Source of the DNA: Tubiluchus corallicola
Lineage: Eukaryota > Priapulida > Priapulimorpha > Priapulimorphida > Tubiluchidae
Assembly (NCBI GenBank): GCA_030141605.1
Contig: JAQGDQ010000609.1
Coordinates: forward strand, 1-44,225
Reading direction: 5' to 3'
DNA length: 44,225 nt
Below the pieces are notes generated by a model. It was not told the origin of the DNA and made no database searches. It saw only the letters and a program-made list of their open reading frames with translations. Made by a program: the position numbers and the translations under genes. Positions 19,975 to 31,671 of this stretch are shown here, in pieces. The stretch's first letter is position 1; every line of letters starts with the position of its first letter.

Positions 19975-22358
19975 ATGTCTGCTCGAAAAGGTGCTGGAGT
20001 AAACCGGTTACTAACAAAACTACGACAGTCTATTGAAAACAAAAACTTTTACGAAGCACATCAGTTGTATAGAACTTTGTACTTTCGGTGAGCACATTTC
20101 TCTCTCATATTTTTCTCTCACATTTCTTTCGTTTATGACAGTGTAACAGTATATAACATAGTAGCAGTTTTCATATAATTATGATAGATACGTAATTGAT
20201 ATTACAAATGGACCTCGGTGATATTCAAAAATGATTTGAAGAATGGCTAACGGAGCTCCAGCAAAGTAAAAGTTATCTTTTTCGCATTTGTCCTCGGTCC
20301 CTTAATTACATCTTACAGCATGGATAGGGGTTAAGCATAAATGACCGCTTTTTACCCTCCAATCTTTTCTGGATTCTTTATTTATTTTAAGTTTTCTAGT
20401 AGGTGGTGGCGCTAACGATACGATATAGAAGATAGTATCAGTGTGTTCTTTTTTGCACGATCAATAGTGTCAGGTTGCCTCAAAAATCCAAGTGTCTTGT
20501 TGCCATTGCGGAAGTCTAGGATCAATGTATTTCTCTGAGAGATTTAAACTGAGAAACTGAAAGAGCACTCACTACATATTCAGGAAGCTTGTTCCAGGTA
20601 TTTACAACACGAGCTGCAAAGAAATTATGTCTTCTTCCCCATTTTGAAGCAGATTTCTTGTTGATTTTGAGCGAATGTCCTCTTGTCCTATGATGTATCT
20701 GGAGTTCATATATTTTGTTACTGTCTACCCGGCCAATGCCCTTAAAGATCTTAAATGTCTGGATCATATCCTGTTGCGTCTTCTGTATTCGACTGTTGTA
20801 AGTCCTAAATGTCTTAATCTATCAGGTTATGATTTTTCAGCTATACTTGATATCATCCTAGTTGCTCGACGCTGAATACTTTCGAGCTCACGAATCATGT
20901 CATGTCTACATGGATTCCAAGTCACATCAGCATAATCTAAGATAGGCCTTACCATGGATTTATAGGGGCCATTAATCTACTTTATTATTAAAAATCTAGA
21001 CTAAATTCACTTAAATGCACAACTTCTTACAAATAGACAAATATTGCAGGTAATGATTTATTTGTAGGAAAAGGGAAGCTGCTCTTTAGGCTCTCTGTTA
21101 ATTTAGACAGCATATGTGGCTCCCTTATTAAACAACAACTGTGACATGACCTTAATAATAGTGTGAAAAAGTTTATTTCCTGCAAATATGAACTTAGAAA
21201 TAAACAGGTTTTTTTTGTTTAATCTTTCAGTTACACATCTCAGGAAAAATATGTGGAGTTAATAAACTTACTATACGATGGTGCCACATTATTGTTGCAG
21301 AATGAACAGGTAAGTTTTGGTTAATATTCAGATAACGTTATACATCGTTTTTGACAAAATTTCAAAAATGTTTGATTTTCGAATATCACACCAAACTAAG
21401 TTGTTAGTCTGTAATAAATGTAAATACACATGAAGCATATCTACCATCACAGATTAAAATGTTGCTAATATGTCCTTAAAGGAAGAATCAACCCTAGAAC
21501 AACATTTATTGCATTTTAGTGTACAATTAAAAATATTGAAATCGCAATACAAAATATGCGCATAAAACGTTTAGCTTAAAAATGTAAAAGAAATTTAAAT
21601 ATCTTTTACCTCCTGCCAAACGAACCTTGCTGCCTGCATATTGGAAAAAAATGGCGTAATCTGATGTATGGTGGAAGTACGCATTGCAAACTTTCTACAG
21701 TTTGCTTAGAAGTTCCATTATTCTAATATTGTGTTTAACTGTGTTTATCTAGAAATTAGTCATTCGATCAATTATGATCAAATTTAAAGTGGTTACTTTG
21801 CTTTAATCTACACGATTACACCTTAAAGTGTGTAAGTAATTAACATTAATTGTGTGACTAATTAATTTACAGTTTTTTGTTGACTTTTAACATAGGCATA
21901 GAAACTTGCCAGCATGCAGTAGGTGCCGGGCTGGTTACTTAGTTCATAGAGTTCACTGTATAAGTTAAAAAAGATTCTGAATCACCACGTGGGATAAGTA
22001 TTTATGTTGCATGGAAACCGGATGATGCCATTTTTCATCTAAAATGAGCGCGCCCAAGCGTAAAGTGACGGCGACCTTAAATTGATTTTACTAATTACAT
22101 GAGATGCTTATCACAATTTTATTGCTGAAACTTTCTTACATTTTTTCCCAAATATTAAAATAAGCTCAAATTCCCAAGAGACTTGGCTTTTGCTTTAACG
22201 TAGAAAGTTATATGCTAAAAAATATTTTTGTGCTGTGTCTTAAAATTTTATTTAAAATGTTACCTCCTTCTTGCAGCATGAGAGCGGTGCTGATTTGTCC
22301 ATGCTGTTACTGGATGTCTTGAAGAAGACTGCTACACCAGCATCCGATGAACTACTTG
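19975..22358 (+). CDS. GET4: GET4 / TRC35 (tail-anchored protein insertion), first three exons only
   Basis: GET4 is a cytosolic subunit of the BAG6-UBL4A-GET4 complex that hands tail-anchored proteins to GET3/TRC40. Exons are 19975-20087, 21231-21309 and 22277-22358, all with GT-AG borders and consistent phases. They encode a basic N-terminus ([17 protein letters not shown]), then [30 protein letters not shown] and [13 protein letters not shown], which match the first helical repeats of animal GET4. Ninety-one codons are accounted for; the animal protein is about 300-330 residues. Exon 3 ends in phase 1 and no continuing exon is seen in the remaining 21.9 kb. The 3' part is therefore absent, beyond a very long intron, or cut off by an assembly join at 27673-27678. 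Confidence 0.9.
20522..20978 (-). mobile_element. LINE reverse-transcriptase C-terminal fragment in GET4 intron 1
   Basis: The minus strand gives [18 protein letters not shown], then [25 protein letters not shown] and, after a stop and a frameshift, [20 protein letters not shown]. This is the conserved C-terminal segment that follows the RT of CR1/L2-type LINEs. It is truncated at both ends and inactive. Confidence 0.85.
21310..22276. other. GET4 intron 2, nothing recognised
   Basis: AT-rich. I see no tandem repeat, transposon end or open frame. Confidence 0.4.
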
Positions 22359-22510
22359 GTAAATTGTTATCTAGTATCTAATTGCATTTCATACTCTGTT
22401 TGCTAATTTTTTATATTACTGCCAATTTAAGGTATGGAGGAATAGATTATTATATGTGAAAATGTATTGTCACATCTCAAAAATGGTCTAAAGTCATAAG
22501 AAATAGCATT

Positions 22511-22700
22511 CAATATTCAATTCAATTCAATTTTATTTTCTCAATTGCAGTTAAAATTCATCATAATTATTTTTACATTTCATTGCAACTGAGAAGGAGC
22601 AGCGAAAGACCTATTGGTCACTTGGTCAGCTGCCCCTAATTAAAAATACAAGTTTACTTACAGGCTCATGACATTTTCAGGTGTTTGTGTATGTATAAAA
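22511..22700 (-). mobile_element. LINE 3'-end remnant
   Basis: Begins with TTCAATTCAATTCAATTTTA, which on the minus strand is an AATAAAA-like end plus a (TTGAA)n tail. The same kind of tail is found on the plus strand at 19323-19340. The body is short and carries no coding frame. Confidence 0.5.
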
Positions 22701-23127
22701 GGCAAAAGCAACAAAAATCAACTCAAAGCAGAAATGCATTTCAAAGCATAACAAGGCACAACATTATGCAAAAAATTAATGAAATTCAATGTAGAGAAAA
22801 AAATAATATCAAACAAAAAAGCAACAAAAATCTACTCAAAACAAAAATGCAATTCCACTCAGAATAAAAGGAAGTTATCACAATTCACATATGGAGCAGC
22901 TTTAATTATAGGAAAAACCTGAAGATATGTTATGGACACAGACACAAAGAGATGCCACTGCATCAGTGACTATATGGGTTAATACCATGCTCCTAAATTT
23001 GAATTTATGAACTACACGGGACTTGGAAGATATGAGATGTTATTTTGAAACGTCAGAGGTCAACATTTTGGAAGAACTTCGTAACTGTCTGTCACGTATC
23101 TCAAAGAGAAACGTTCAAAAGTTTTAA
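22701..23127. other. Non-coding stretch before the 33-bp minisatellite
   Basis: A-rich sequence with a weak repetition of CAACAAAAATC and CTACTCAAAAC. No GET4 exon or other gene is recognised. Confidence 0.35.
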
Positions 23128-23630
23128 TTACCAAGTGTCATACAGGTCTCCTATAGGAACTTACCAAGTGTCATACAGGTCTTCTGTAGGAACTTACCAA
23201 GTGTCATACAGGTCTTCTGTAGGAACTTACCAAGTGTCATACAGGTCTCCTATAGGAACTTACCAAGTGTCATAAAGGTCTCCTATAGGAACTTACCAAG
23301 TGTCATACAGGTCTCCTATAGGAACTTACCAAGCGTCATACAGGTCTTCTGTAGGAACTTACCAAGTGTCATACAGGTCTTCTGTAGGAACTTACCAAGT
23401 GTCATACAGGTCTTCTGTAGGAACTTACCAAGTGTCATACAGGTCTCCTATAGGAACTGTCCAAGTGTCATACAGGTCTCCTATAGGAACTTACCAAGTG
23501 TCATACAGGTCTCCTATAGGAACTTACCAAGTGTCATACAGGTCTTCTGTAGGAACTTACCAAGTGTCATACAGGTCTCCTATAGGAACTTACCAAGTGT
23601 CATAAAGGTCTCCTATAGGAACTTACCAAG
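23128..23630. repeat. 33-bp minisatellite abutting the BEL element
   Basis: About fifteen tandem 33-bp units (TACCAAGTGTCATACAGGTC…) in two main forms, CTCCTATAGG and CTTCTGTAGG. The plus frame stays mostly open because 33 is a multiple of three. The array is cut by the left LTR: the last unit reads TACCAAG and then TGTAGTCACAG of the LTR. Confidence 0.95.
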
Positions 23631-23899
23631 TGTAGTCACAGAAAACACTGTAAACAGAGGTTAATACCACTGAATGCTTTATTAACATAATTAGTATGTC
23701 CAGTATAACATAAATGTTCAGCAGCTCCCATAAGTGGATTAACCTGACTGTTCAGAGCACAGGTGTGTAATGACAGACAGGTGACTAGCAGGTAACAAAC
23801 AGAAAAGCTGGCCAAAACCAAAAGCTTTACATTCACGTCACAGATGGCGCCTCGTGCACGATAAGTAAGATTAACAAAAAGAAAGCTAAGTCTGCTACA
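23631..23899 (-). repeat. BEL 3' LTR (left copy)
   Basis: 269 bp with TGTAG…CTACA termini. It differs from the right LTR at roughly a dozen positions, including a clustered block (CAGCAGCTCCCATAAG against CAACTGCTCCAATCAAG). Confidence 0.93.
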
Positions 23900-24654
23900 C
23901 CCGGCTCCTAATGAGCGCTTATAAAGTGGTCATTACAATAATCTGCTTGTAAGTCACTGTGCAATATTACATGAACTCTGAACAGTAACACTTAGATGCT
24001 ATTTAGTACAACTAAATATTTCAGTCAAAACTGAACAATCATACAGTTTGATAGTTAACACTATTCCAGTGAAACACTTTGAGTGAAATAATTCCAAACA
24101 TGAAAGTTACAGATAAATACTGTTAGCTAAAGCACTACAAAGCAATGAATCAAATAACGAATCGATAATAAGATACGATGTAATAAAACAGAATCTGATG
24201 CGATAGTGACACTTTGATAGCTTATAACAGTTAGCAAAGGCAAATGTCGTTCAATGCTAAGTTCTATGTAACACATCATATAAAATTTAGAATTACATTA
24301 TCACAAAGTTGGCATACTGCCAAGTGATAGAATTTAATGTTAATTTTGTCTGAAAGATTTAAGCAACTATTTGACATACATTTCAAATTACTGGCAATTA
24401 ATTTGGCAAAATTGTAAACTAAATCACACATTCATGAATAACACTTAATTCACAAAATTAACACAGAATCAAATTTTTCGCATAACAGCGAACTATTGCA
24501 GCATCAAATTTAAATAACTAAATAATACAGGCAAGGTCATTTCTCACCAACAATACTGCAGTCATTAGGTCAAAATAAACGTAACTATATATGACAAATA
24601 TGAAATAATTCGTACTTTAGAATTAAAGTGTATATCAACACATTACACAGAATT
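23900..24654. other. BEL 3' untranslated region
   Basis: About 750 bp of AT-rich, non-coding sequence between the pol stop and the 3' LTR. No additional reading frame such as an envelope gene is seen. Confidence 0.6.
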
Positions 24655-27600
24655 TTACTCAGCTTCTTCGAGGAGACATAGCTTTGTTATTGGTCTAAGC
24701 AATGTCGTAGATGGGGTCTTCACCATAACTGATCTCACGAGTCCATCCGGAGCTGGAAATACTTCGGTGATTCTGCCTGTTGTCCATTGATTCCGAGCAG
24801 CATTCTCATCAACGACCAGAACCAAATCATTCTCTTTAAAGTTTCTTTTTTACAGTCAGCCATTTCTGACGTTGTTGCAAGTTTGGAATGTATTCCTTGA
24901 CCCAGCGGCGCCAGAAGATGTTGACGAGATACTGGCACTGCCTCCATCTCCTTTTCAGCATAGAGTCGTCTTTGCAGAAGATGCCTGGTGGCAAATTTGG
25001 GCAAGGTCGCTGTAGAATGAGGTCATTTGGCGTTAATGGTCTGAAGTCATTTGGGTCATTGGAAAACTCCGTTAAAGGTCTGTTGTTCATGATGAACTCG
25101 GCTTCAGCAATCAAAGTCAGCAAGACTTCATCAGTAATGGTTTGTTCCTTCAACAGTTGCCAGAAGATGCCACGGAAAGATCTGATACACCTTTCCCAAA
25201 CACCACCATGGTGACTGGCCCCTGCAGTGTTGAAGGTCCATTTTACACCCCTTTGCACCATATGCTTGTTTAATTTTTCTTCATTCCACAGTTGTAGAGC
25301 TTCACGAAGTTTACGCTCACCACCAATGAAGTTTGTCCCTCTGTCAGTCCAGACTTCCAGCACCTCTCCTCTTCTACATATGATTCTTCGAAATGCGTTG
25401 ATGAAGGAGTCAGTGTCAAGATTGTGCGTGATCTCTATATGAACAGCTCTGGTGGCCATGCATGTAGCAAGGCACCCATAGCGCTTGATGGTAGAACGGC
25501 CTTGTCTAACATATATCGGCCCGAAAAAGTCGATTCCTATTCTGGAAAATGGAGGATCGTATGACTTAATCCTTGCAGTCGGAAGATCTGCCATTAACTG
25601 CTCGGCAGGCCGGGAGCGTTCTTTCTTGCATTTGAAGCACCGAGACAAAACTCTTCTTGCTGCGCTTTTCCCCTTAATAATGTAATACTTCAGTCTCATC
25701 TGGGAAAGAACGTAGTCTCTGCCTAAATGAGCATATGATTCATGATAATATTGAATCAGCAAGTCAGTTATGTGATGTTTGTAGGGAAGAATCAGTGGAT
25801 ATTTGTAACCATAGTTGAAGCTACCTCTGGTTAGTCTTCCATAAACTCTCAGTAGGCCTTCGGCATCCACGAAGGGTCTGATGCCATACAGAGGACTGGA
25901 CTTTAGGTGATTCTTCTCTTTATTAAGTGATTCTTTATTACCTGGTAATGCGGGAGACATCAGTTTTATCTCTTCTCGAAATGCAATCTTCAGCACCAGA
26001 TGAATAATGGATTTCTCTGCTTCTTCCAGATCACCATATCGCAGATGCTTCCCTATCTTTCCATGGTAACCTGTTCCCTTGTTCTTCAAGTAATGCTTAT
26101 ACTTGATGAACCAAGCTACAGAATTACGGAGTTTTTCCCATGAAGAGAAATAAGTTAGCAACTCGTCTATTGGCTGGTCTTGGATGGCCAAGTTGATCTG
26201 CACTTTCTTCACTTCTTCATGGTCATCAGGTACTGGGAATAGTGTTGGCTGTGCTGGCCACTCAGCTTCTGTTTTCCAGAGAAAAGGAGGACCCTTGAAC
26301 CATCTGTGGTCTGCAGATAGCTGTTCTGCCTTTATGCCTCTTGTTATGTCATCTGCAACATTCTGCGAAGAACTGACATACCGCCATTGACTAACATCTG
26401 AACCACAATGAATCTCAGCGAGTCTATTGGCCACATACACTTGGAACCTCTTCTTTTCATTTTGGATGAATTTCAAAACTGATGTTGAATCAGTCCAGAA
26501 AACAACAGCATCTATTTTGATGTCCAAAGCTTCTAGAATTGTTTTGTTCATTCTGACAGCAATAACTGAAGCTTGCAATTCTAATCTCGGCACAGTTTGT
26601 GTTTTCAGAGGAGCTACTCTGCTCTTAGCTGTTAGCAGGCAACAATGAATGTGTCCCTGCTGATTAACAAACCGAACATAGGAGCATACTCCATAGGCGT
26701 CATTCGAGGGATCACTAAAATGATGCAGTTGGGTAGATGTAACAGGTCCGAAATTGATCAGCTTGACACATCTCGGAATTTTCAGGTCATTAAGACTGCT
26801 CAAGCTAGTGGTCCACTTTAGCCACTTAGTTTCTAGATCATCTGGGATATGCTCATCCCAATCAAGCTTTAGCTTGCACAAGTGCTGGAGTAAGACCTTT
26901 GCTGGTAGAATCACAGCACATAAGAAACCCAAAGGATCAAACAATGATGATGTCTCAGACAGGATACCTCGCCTCGTGGTAGGTTTGCTCTTCAGAACAG
27001 ACTTGAATTGAAATACATCATCTTGAGTGTTCCATCTAATTCCAAGGGCACTCTCTATTGGTGGATCAGCTAGCTTCTGTTGCAAGTCCAGAATAGGTTT
27101 GGCTCTTTCAGATTCCGGAATTTCTTTGATAACAGCCTCTCTGTTACTAAGGAACTTTGTCAAGTGGAAACCGCCTCTCTGCAGTAGTTCCGTGAGGCTA
27201 TTTGCTAGTCTTACTGCTTCATACTCTGTGCTGACAGACTTTAACAGATCGTCAACATAAAAATTGTTCTTTACAGCATACAGTGTTGCAGCATCAGAAT
27301 CATGAGCATTGTCATCAGCTGTCTTTCTGACTGCCAGATTGGCACAAAATGGTGATGAGATACAACCAAACAAGTGAACAGACATGTGGTAGTCTACTGG
27401 ACTGTCGCCAATCTGAGCGCCATCATCATACCACAAGAATCTCAGCATGTCATACTGTGAAGGATCTACGAGGACCTGGTTGAACATGCCCTCGATGTCT
27501 GCACAAATAGCAACTTCATGCTCTCGGAACCGTAGCAATACATCTAATAAATTTGATGTCAGATTCGGTCCAGACATTATAACATCATTCAGAGATATGC

Positions 27601-27672
27601 CATTGCACTTGCAGGAGCAATTAAAAACAACACGGATCTTGTTTGGCTTCCTAGGGTGAAATACTCCATGGT
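24655..27672 (-). CDS. BEL pol: reverse transcriptase, RNase H, integrase, DUF5641
   Basis: Starts just after the N gap with HGVFHPRKPNKIRVVFNC. RT motifs are ADIEGMFNQVLV, RFLWY and catalytic FYVDD. RNase H has FSDPSNDAYG, VPRLEL and FWTDSTSVL. Integrase has a zinc-binding H…H…CFKC and the acidic triad in GIDFFGP, VWTDRGTNF and GGVWERC. After WLTVKK an A-run near 24846-24851 carries a one-base slip. The next frame continues as NDLVLVV, QWTTGRITEVF and LRPITKLCLLEEAE, the DUF5641 end, with a stop at 24655-24657. All catalytic residues looked for are present. The slip may be a sequencing error or a real mutation. Confidence 0.9.
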
Positions 27673-27678
27673 NNNNNN
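27673..27678. other. Assembly gap (six N)
   Basis: The only ambiguous bases in the window, placed inside the BEL polymerase region. The reading frames on the two sides differ by one, so the gap length is not exact. See the findings on a possible false join here. Confidence 0.99.
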
Positions 27679-30600
27679 TACCAGTATATGGGATTCTTAC
27701 CATCACCATCTTGACGAATTCCAGAATATTCTTCATCTACCTGCTTTGCGTAGCCTTTCTGGATATTGTCACTCATGGCCTTCTTATATAGTTCCATGTA
27801 ATCGCTATCCTTTTCAAATTTCCTTTCCAGCATTAAGAAGTTTCTTAAGGCTACATGCCTGTTGTTAGGCAATTCAGGTGGATCTTGACGAAATGGAATC
27901 TTAAACTGGTAATGTCCATCAATGAGCTGTGCAGAATCAGTAGTAACTTTTAATGCCTGTGCATCTTCTACTGACATGCCAACCTTTGCCTCTCTGACAA
28001 CACCACAGGAATCCATTTCCCAAAACTTTTGAACTTGTTTAAGCAACATATCACCATCCTCAGTCTTCGTGTAATTGCTAGTGCACTGCAAACTATTTGA
28101 TGTTCCTCCCAATATGGACCAGCCCAGCGGACCTCTAACTGCTATGGGTTCATCATTACTACCTGATCTTGTCTCATAGACTAGAAAACATCGCGTTGCA
28201 TTTGTGCCTATCATTAGCGTAACCTCATTGATGTCAGCTGTGTAGAACGGAATGGACTTCAAGTGCTCAAAGGTGTTCAGCTCCACCCTTTTTGGACACT
28301 TTGTGGAACTCAAATTTAAACCATTCATAGCTGCTACACTTGGTAATTTGATATACTCATCGCAGTCGATTCCAGACACTAGCAAGTCAATTTTCTCAAC
28401 TTGTCGCTGCTCTTTTCCACACACAGTAGTTATGGACACTGTACCTTTGGAACCTTCAACATTGAGGTATTGCAGAAGCTTTTGCTCACAAAGGCAAGAG
28501 CTTGAACAACTGTCCAGCATTGCTAATGTTGTAACCGTTCTACCGTTCAATTCCGACTTAACAGTTACAGGAACAACTTGTAGAAAACAGCCAGGATCGA
28601 CAAACTGTGTAGAATTACAACTCCTCAATTCTGGTACATTACGATTCTCAGTCTCAGTGACTTCAGCGACCACTACAGTACCATTACCTCCAGAGTGGTC
28701 ATCGATTTGACTTGGCCCAGCTCCATTTGGCGGATTGTATGAAACACTAGGTGTCTTTTGCTGCCCTGGTTGTTGTCGTCTTTCGGTTATGCCACCACGA
28801 CCAAACCTCGGTAATGGATGCAACATTTGGTGATGCTTTGTGTGTGTTTTACAGTTCGTGTCTTTGCAGTTCATTCCTAGAGGGCACATCTTCGATCTAT
28901 GATCTGGCTTAAAGCAATTTATGCAAAGCTTCTTTTTAAAAACAAATTGGAATCTGTCATCGGTAACATTCTTCTTAAAATCAGTGCAGTCTTCCAAACT
29001 GTGGTCTCTAAGGCACATTGGACATTTGGCATTTTGCCTAGCCAATTCGGTGTTGAAGACCTTTGTACTTTTGCTCCTTTCCATCCTTTTCCCAGAACCA
29101 CTTCTAGATGATAATTGTTTGCTGCTCTCAAATATGTCACCGAAGACTGGGTGGTTGCTTGCTTTGGCCTTCTTGCAAACGAAATACACTAAATCTGCAA
29201 ATGTGGCTTCCTTAATATGATGTTGATTATTAGAGTCATCATCTTCAGTGAGCGTACTTAACCAGTGGCTTCGCCATTGCATTGGTAACCGCCTTACAAT
29301 CTTCTTTAAATTATCAGAAGCATTAATATCCGCGTGATAACCTAGACGCCCTAAAGCATCTCGGCAATCAACCAGTTTATCAGCATAATCTTGAAGCCCT
29401 TTCCTGTCACTGACCTTGAACTCTGGTCCATCAATTAATCCATTAATGTATGCTCGGGCTATCACATAAGGAGAGCCAAAACGCTCTTCCAAAAGCTTCT
29501 TTGCTTTCACGAAGCCTTCACTTGGTTGCAGCGTCACACAGTTTTTAATCAGCTCATAAGCCTTACCAGTTGTATATCGTTGTAAGAAGTGCAATTTTTC
29601 GCCATCGTCGCTGCATTTTGATTCAACATTGGCCTCAAATGAGCATAGAAAACGATGATAATCAGTTGGATCGCCATTAAATTCAGTTAGTGCTGATGCA
29701 GGTAAAGAAAAACCTCGTTTTATTGCATCTGCCATCTCCCTGATAACATTGTCATTAGATGCAGATGGTGTATTCCTCAGCTGGGCATAGTCAAGATGGT
29801 CGTACGTTACACGTAGTTCTGCAACTTGAGCCCCGTCAACAACACGAGAAGTTGGGTTCACATGAGCGAGTGTGTCTGCACTTGTGAATGCACCTGCATT
29901 CATTGCTGTTTGTCTGGCTTTATCCTGGGAACGCCCTTGCGATCTGTGGTGGGCAGTTCCATGTGCAGGTGTCATGTGAGACAAGTGTGAATGCAACTCA
30001 ACTGAATTGGTGTCTCTTTCTTCTTCCTGCAGAATTCGCAAACTCTCTGTTGCTATCTTAAAATCAGTCTCTGCTTTAAGTTTTTCAGACTGTTGCTCAA
30101 TTTTCAACTGTTGTTGTTTTAGCATTTGTTCACCTTGCAACTGTTCAAGCTTTAGTTTTGCTTTATAGGCATCCACCTTTATTTTAGCGCTTGAACTCAC
30201 GCTGCGTCGCGAGTTTGCCTGTGATGAGCGTGTGAGGGCGGATCCATGATCGCTACCCGGTGGTGCGGGCACTTCCGGTGGCTTGAGTGAATGCAAACGG
30301 GCGGATCCATGATCACTACCAGGAGAGGGTGCTGCATGTGGGCTTGGTTGCCATTTCTGTTGTAGATACGCCTCCACGTTTGCTTGCACGGCACTGTACT
30401 CACAGCTTTTGCCATCCATGTACTCACATATTTCATCTAATTCACATTGTTCAGTCACTAATTGCTTCAAAGTCTCACAAGTGTTTAGAACCTCCTCATA
30501 GGCCTTTGTTAATGAATCGGCCTTTTCCTTTATTAGTTCAAAATCGGCATTCTGTCGTAGTAGTGACTTCAAAACATTAATCAGTCTTGTCATGTAGGCC

Positions 30601-30776
30601 ACTTGACCTGACCTAGTTCTTTTTAACTTTTTAATGTTCTCAGACGGCATTAGAAATTGTTGCCAATCAGGAATTGCAGTAGTACCCATGACAGTAGATT
30701 CAGTTTCCAGTGGGGTACTCTCATCACTAATACTATCTGCTTGCTGAGAAAGTTCCTTCTTTCCAGACTGTGACAT
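27679..30776 (-). CDS. BEL gag, zinc knuckles, protease and pre-RT region
   Basis: The ATG at 30774-30776 (MSQSGKKELSQQ) is preferred; the frame is also open upstream. A helical N-terminus and a Q/K-rich coiled coil (KLKLEQLQGEQMLKQQQLK) are followed by a DUF1759 capsid-like domain (LTEFNGDPTDYHRFLCSFEA…LLEERFGSPYVIARAY). Two zinc knuckles follow: CPMCLRDHSLEDC and CINCFKPDHRSKMC. The protease motif is LAMLDSCSSSCL, where D-S-C replaces the usual D-S-G. WSILGG and DDPPELPNN-like segments lead towards RT, and the frame runs into the gap. Confidence 0.9.
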
Positions 30777-30980
30777 TATTATTTCCACACAGCAGTCTAA
30801 AGTTTTACAGCAACGTAGCAGTAGTTGTCCTACAATCAGTGTTAACAGCAAAGTAGGTCAAGCTCAGAGTTGTGTACCTGTATAGGCTACAGCATGGCTT
30901 CTAATCCTCCACAGTTCACTGTTGTAAAAAGTAAACTTTCCACAGCAAATGTCAGCATAATAGTTGAGTCAGGTTAATGA

Positions 30981-31251
30981 TGTAGTCACAGAAAACACTG
31001 TAAACAGAGGTTAATACCACTGAATGCTTTAGTAACATAATCAGTATGTCCAGTATAACATAAATGTCCAACTGCTCCAATCAAGTGGATTAACCTGACT
31101 GTTCAGAGCACAGGTGTGTAATCACAGACAGGTGACTAGCAGGTAACCAAACAGAAAAGCTGGCCAAAACCAAAAGCTTTACATTCACGTCACAGATGGC
31201 GCCTCGTGCACGATAAGTAAGATTAACAAAAAGAATGCTAAGTCTGCTACA
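30981..31251 (-). repeat. BEL 5' LTR (right copy)
   Basis: 271 bp, TGTAG…CTACA, direct repeat of 23631-23899 with roughly 95% identity by eye. Transcription on the minus strand would start here. Just inside it the minus strand reads TCATTAACCTGACTCAAC, which I could not match to a tRNA 3' end. Confidence 0.93.
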
Positions 31252-31446
31252 ATTAAGATTACTGTGGAAAAAGAATACAGGTGATTACCATTATCAAAGT
31301 GTTACTCTCAATACTTTTGAAATATTTCTTTTCTGACGGTTTTTTTAAAAGTTGAAAGGGAGTGACTACATTTCGAATTGCGGCTTAGTCTATTCCATAG
31401 GACTGGTCCCATATAGCTAATGAAATGTTTCGCCATATTTATTCTG
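31252..31446 (-). mobile_element. Fragment of the LINE family found at 14.5-17.6 kb
   Basis: Matches about 14904-15100 at high identity, including CTTTTCTGACGGTTTTTTTA and GTGACTACATTTCGAATTGC. It covers the end of the RT frame and the start of the 3' UTR, is truncated on both sides and directly touches the BEL LTR. Confidence 0.88.
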
Positions 31447-31671
31447 TATGAGGGTCAGCAGATAAGGGACCAACAACCAGCATCTCAGGTTTAGAGTCCG
31501 TATACTCTATATGGTAAGCCTACTTAAATACTGTTAGACAGCTACAAACAGGACCTGTGGCCTGCGTTGATTAAGCCCGCTGCACGTGAATATGGACCTT
31601 GCACGCATGCGCGTGATGTGTTTTTCACACAGTACATTGCTGCAAAATACATTTCTTTTATTTATACTTAC

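Larger units (their letters stand above)
23631..31251 (-). mobile_element. BEL/Pao LTR retrotransposon, containing an N gap
   Basis: Two direct LTRs of about 270 bp bound a minus-strand gag-pol region. Domain order is gag (DUF1759), zinc knuckles, protease (DUF1758), RT, RNase H, integrase and DUF5641, the standard BEL/Pao order. The 3' LTR (left) is preceded by a purine-rich GGAGCCGGG on the minus strand, a plausible polypurine tract. The left flank is a minisatellite (…CCAAG) and the right flank is a LINE fragment (ATTAA…), so no target duplication is visible. Six N bases interrupt pol at 27673-27678. Confidence 0.93.

Noticed and set aside
23045-23605. Plus-strand frames with a YQVSYRSPIGT repeat
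   Set aside because: By-product of a 33-bp minisatellite; interrupted by stops and with no flanking coding motifs.
24888-27260. Several plus-strand frames of 60-110 codons across the BEL region
   Set aside because: Antisense shadows of the BEL pol frame.
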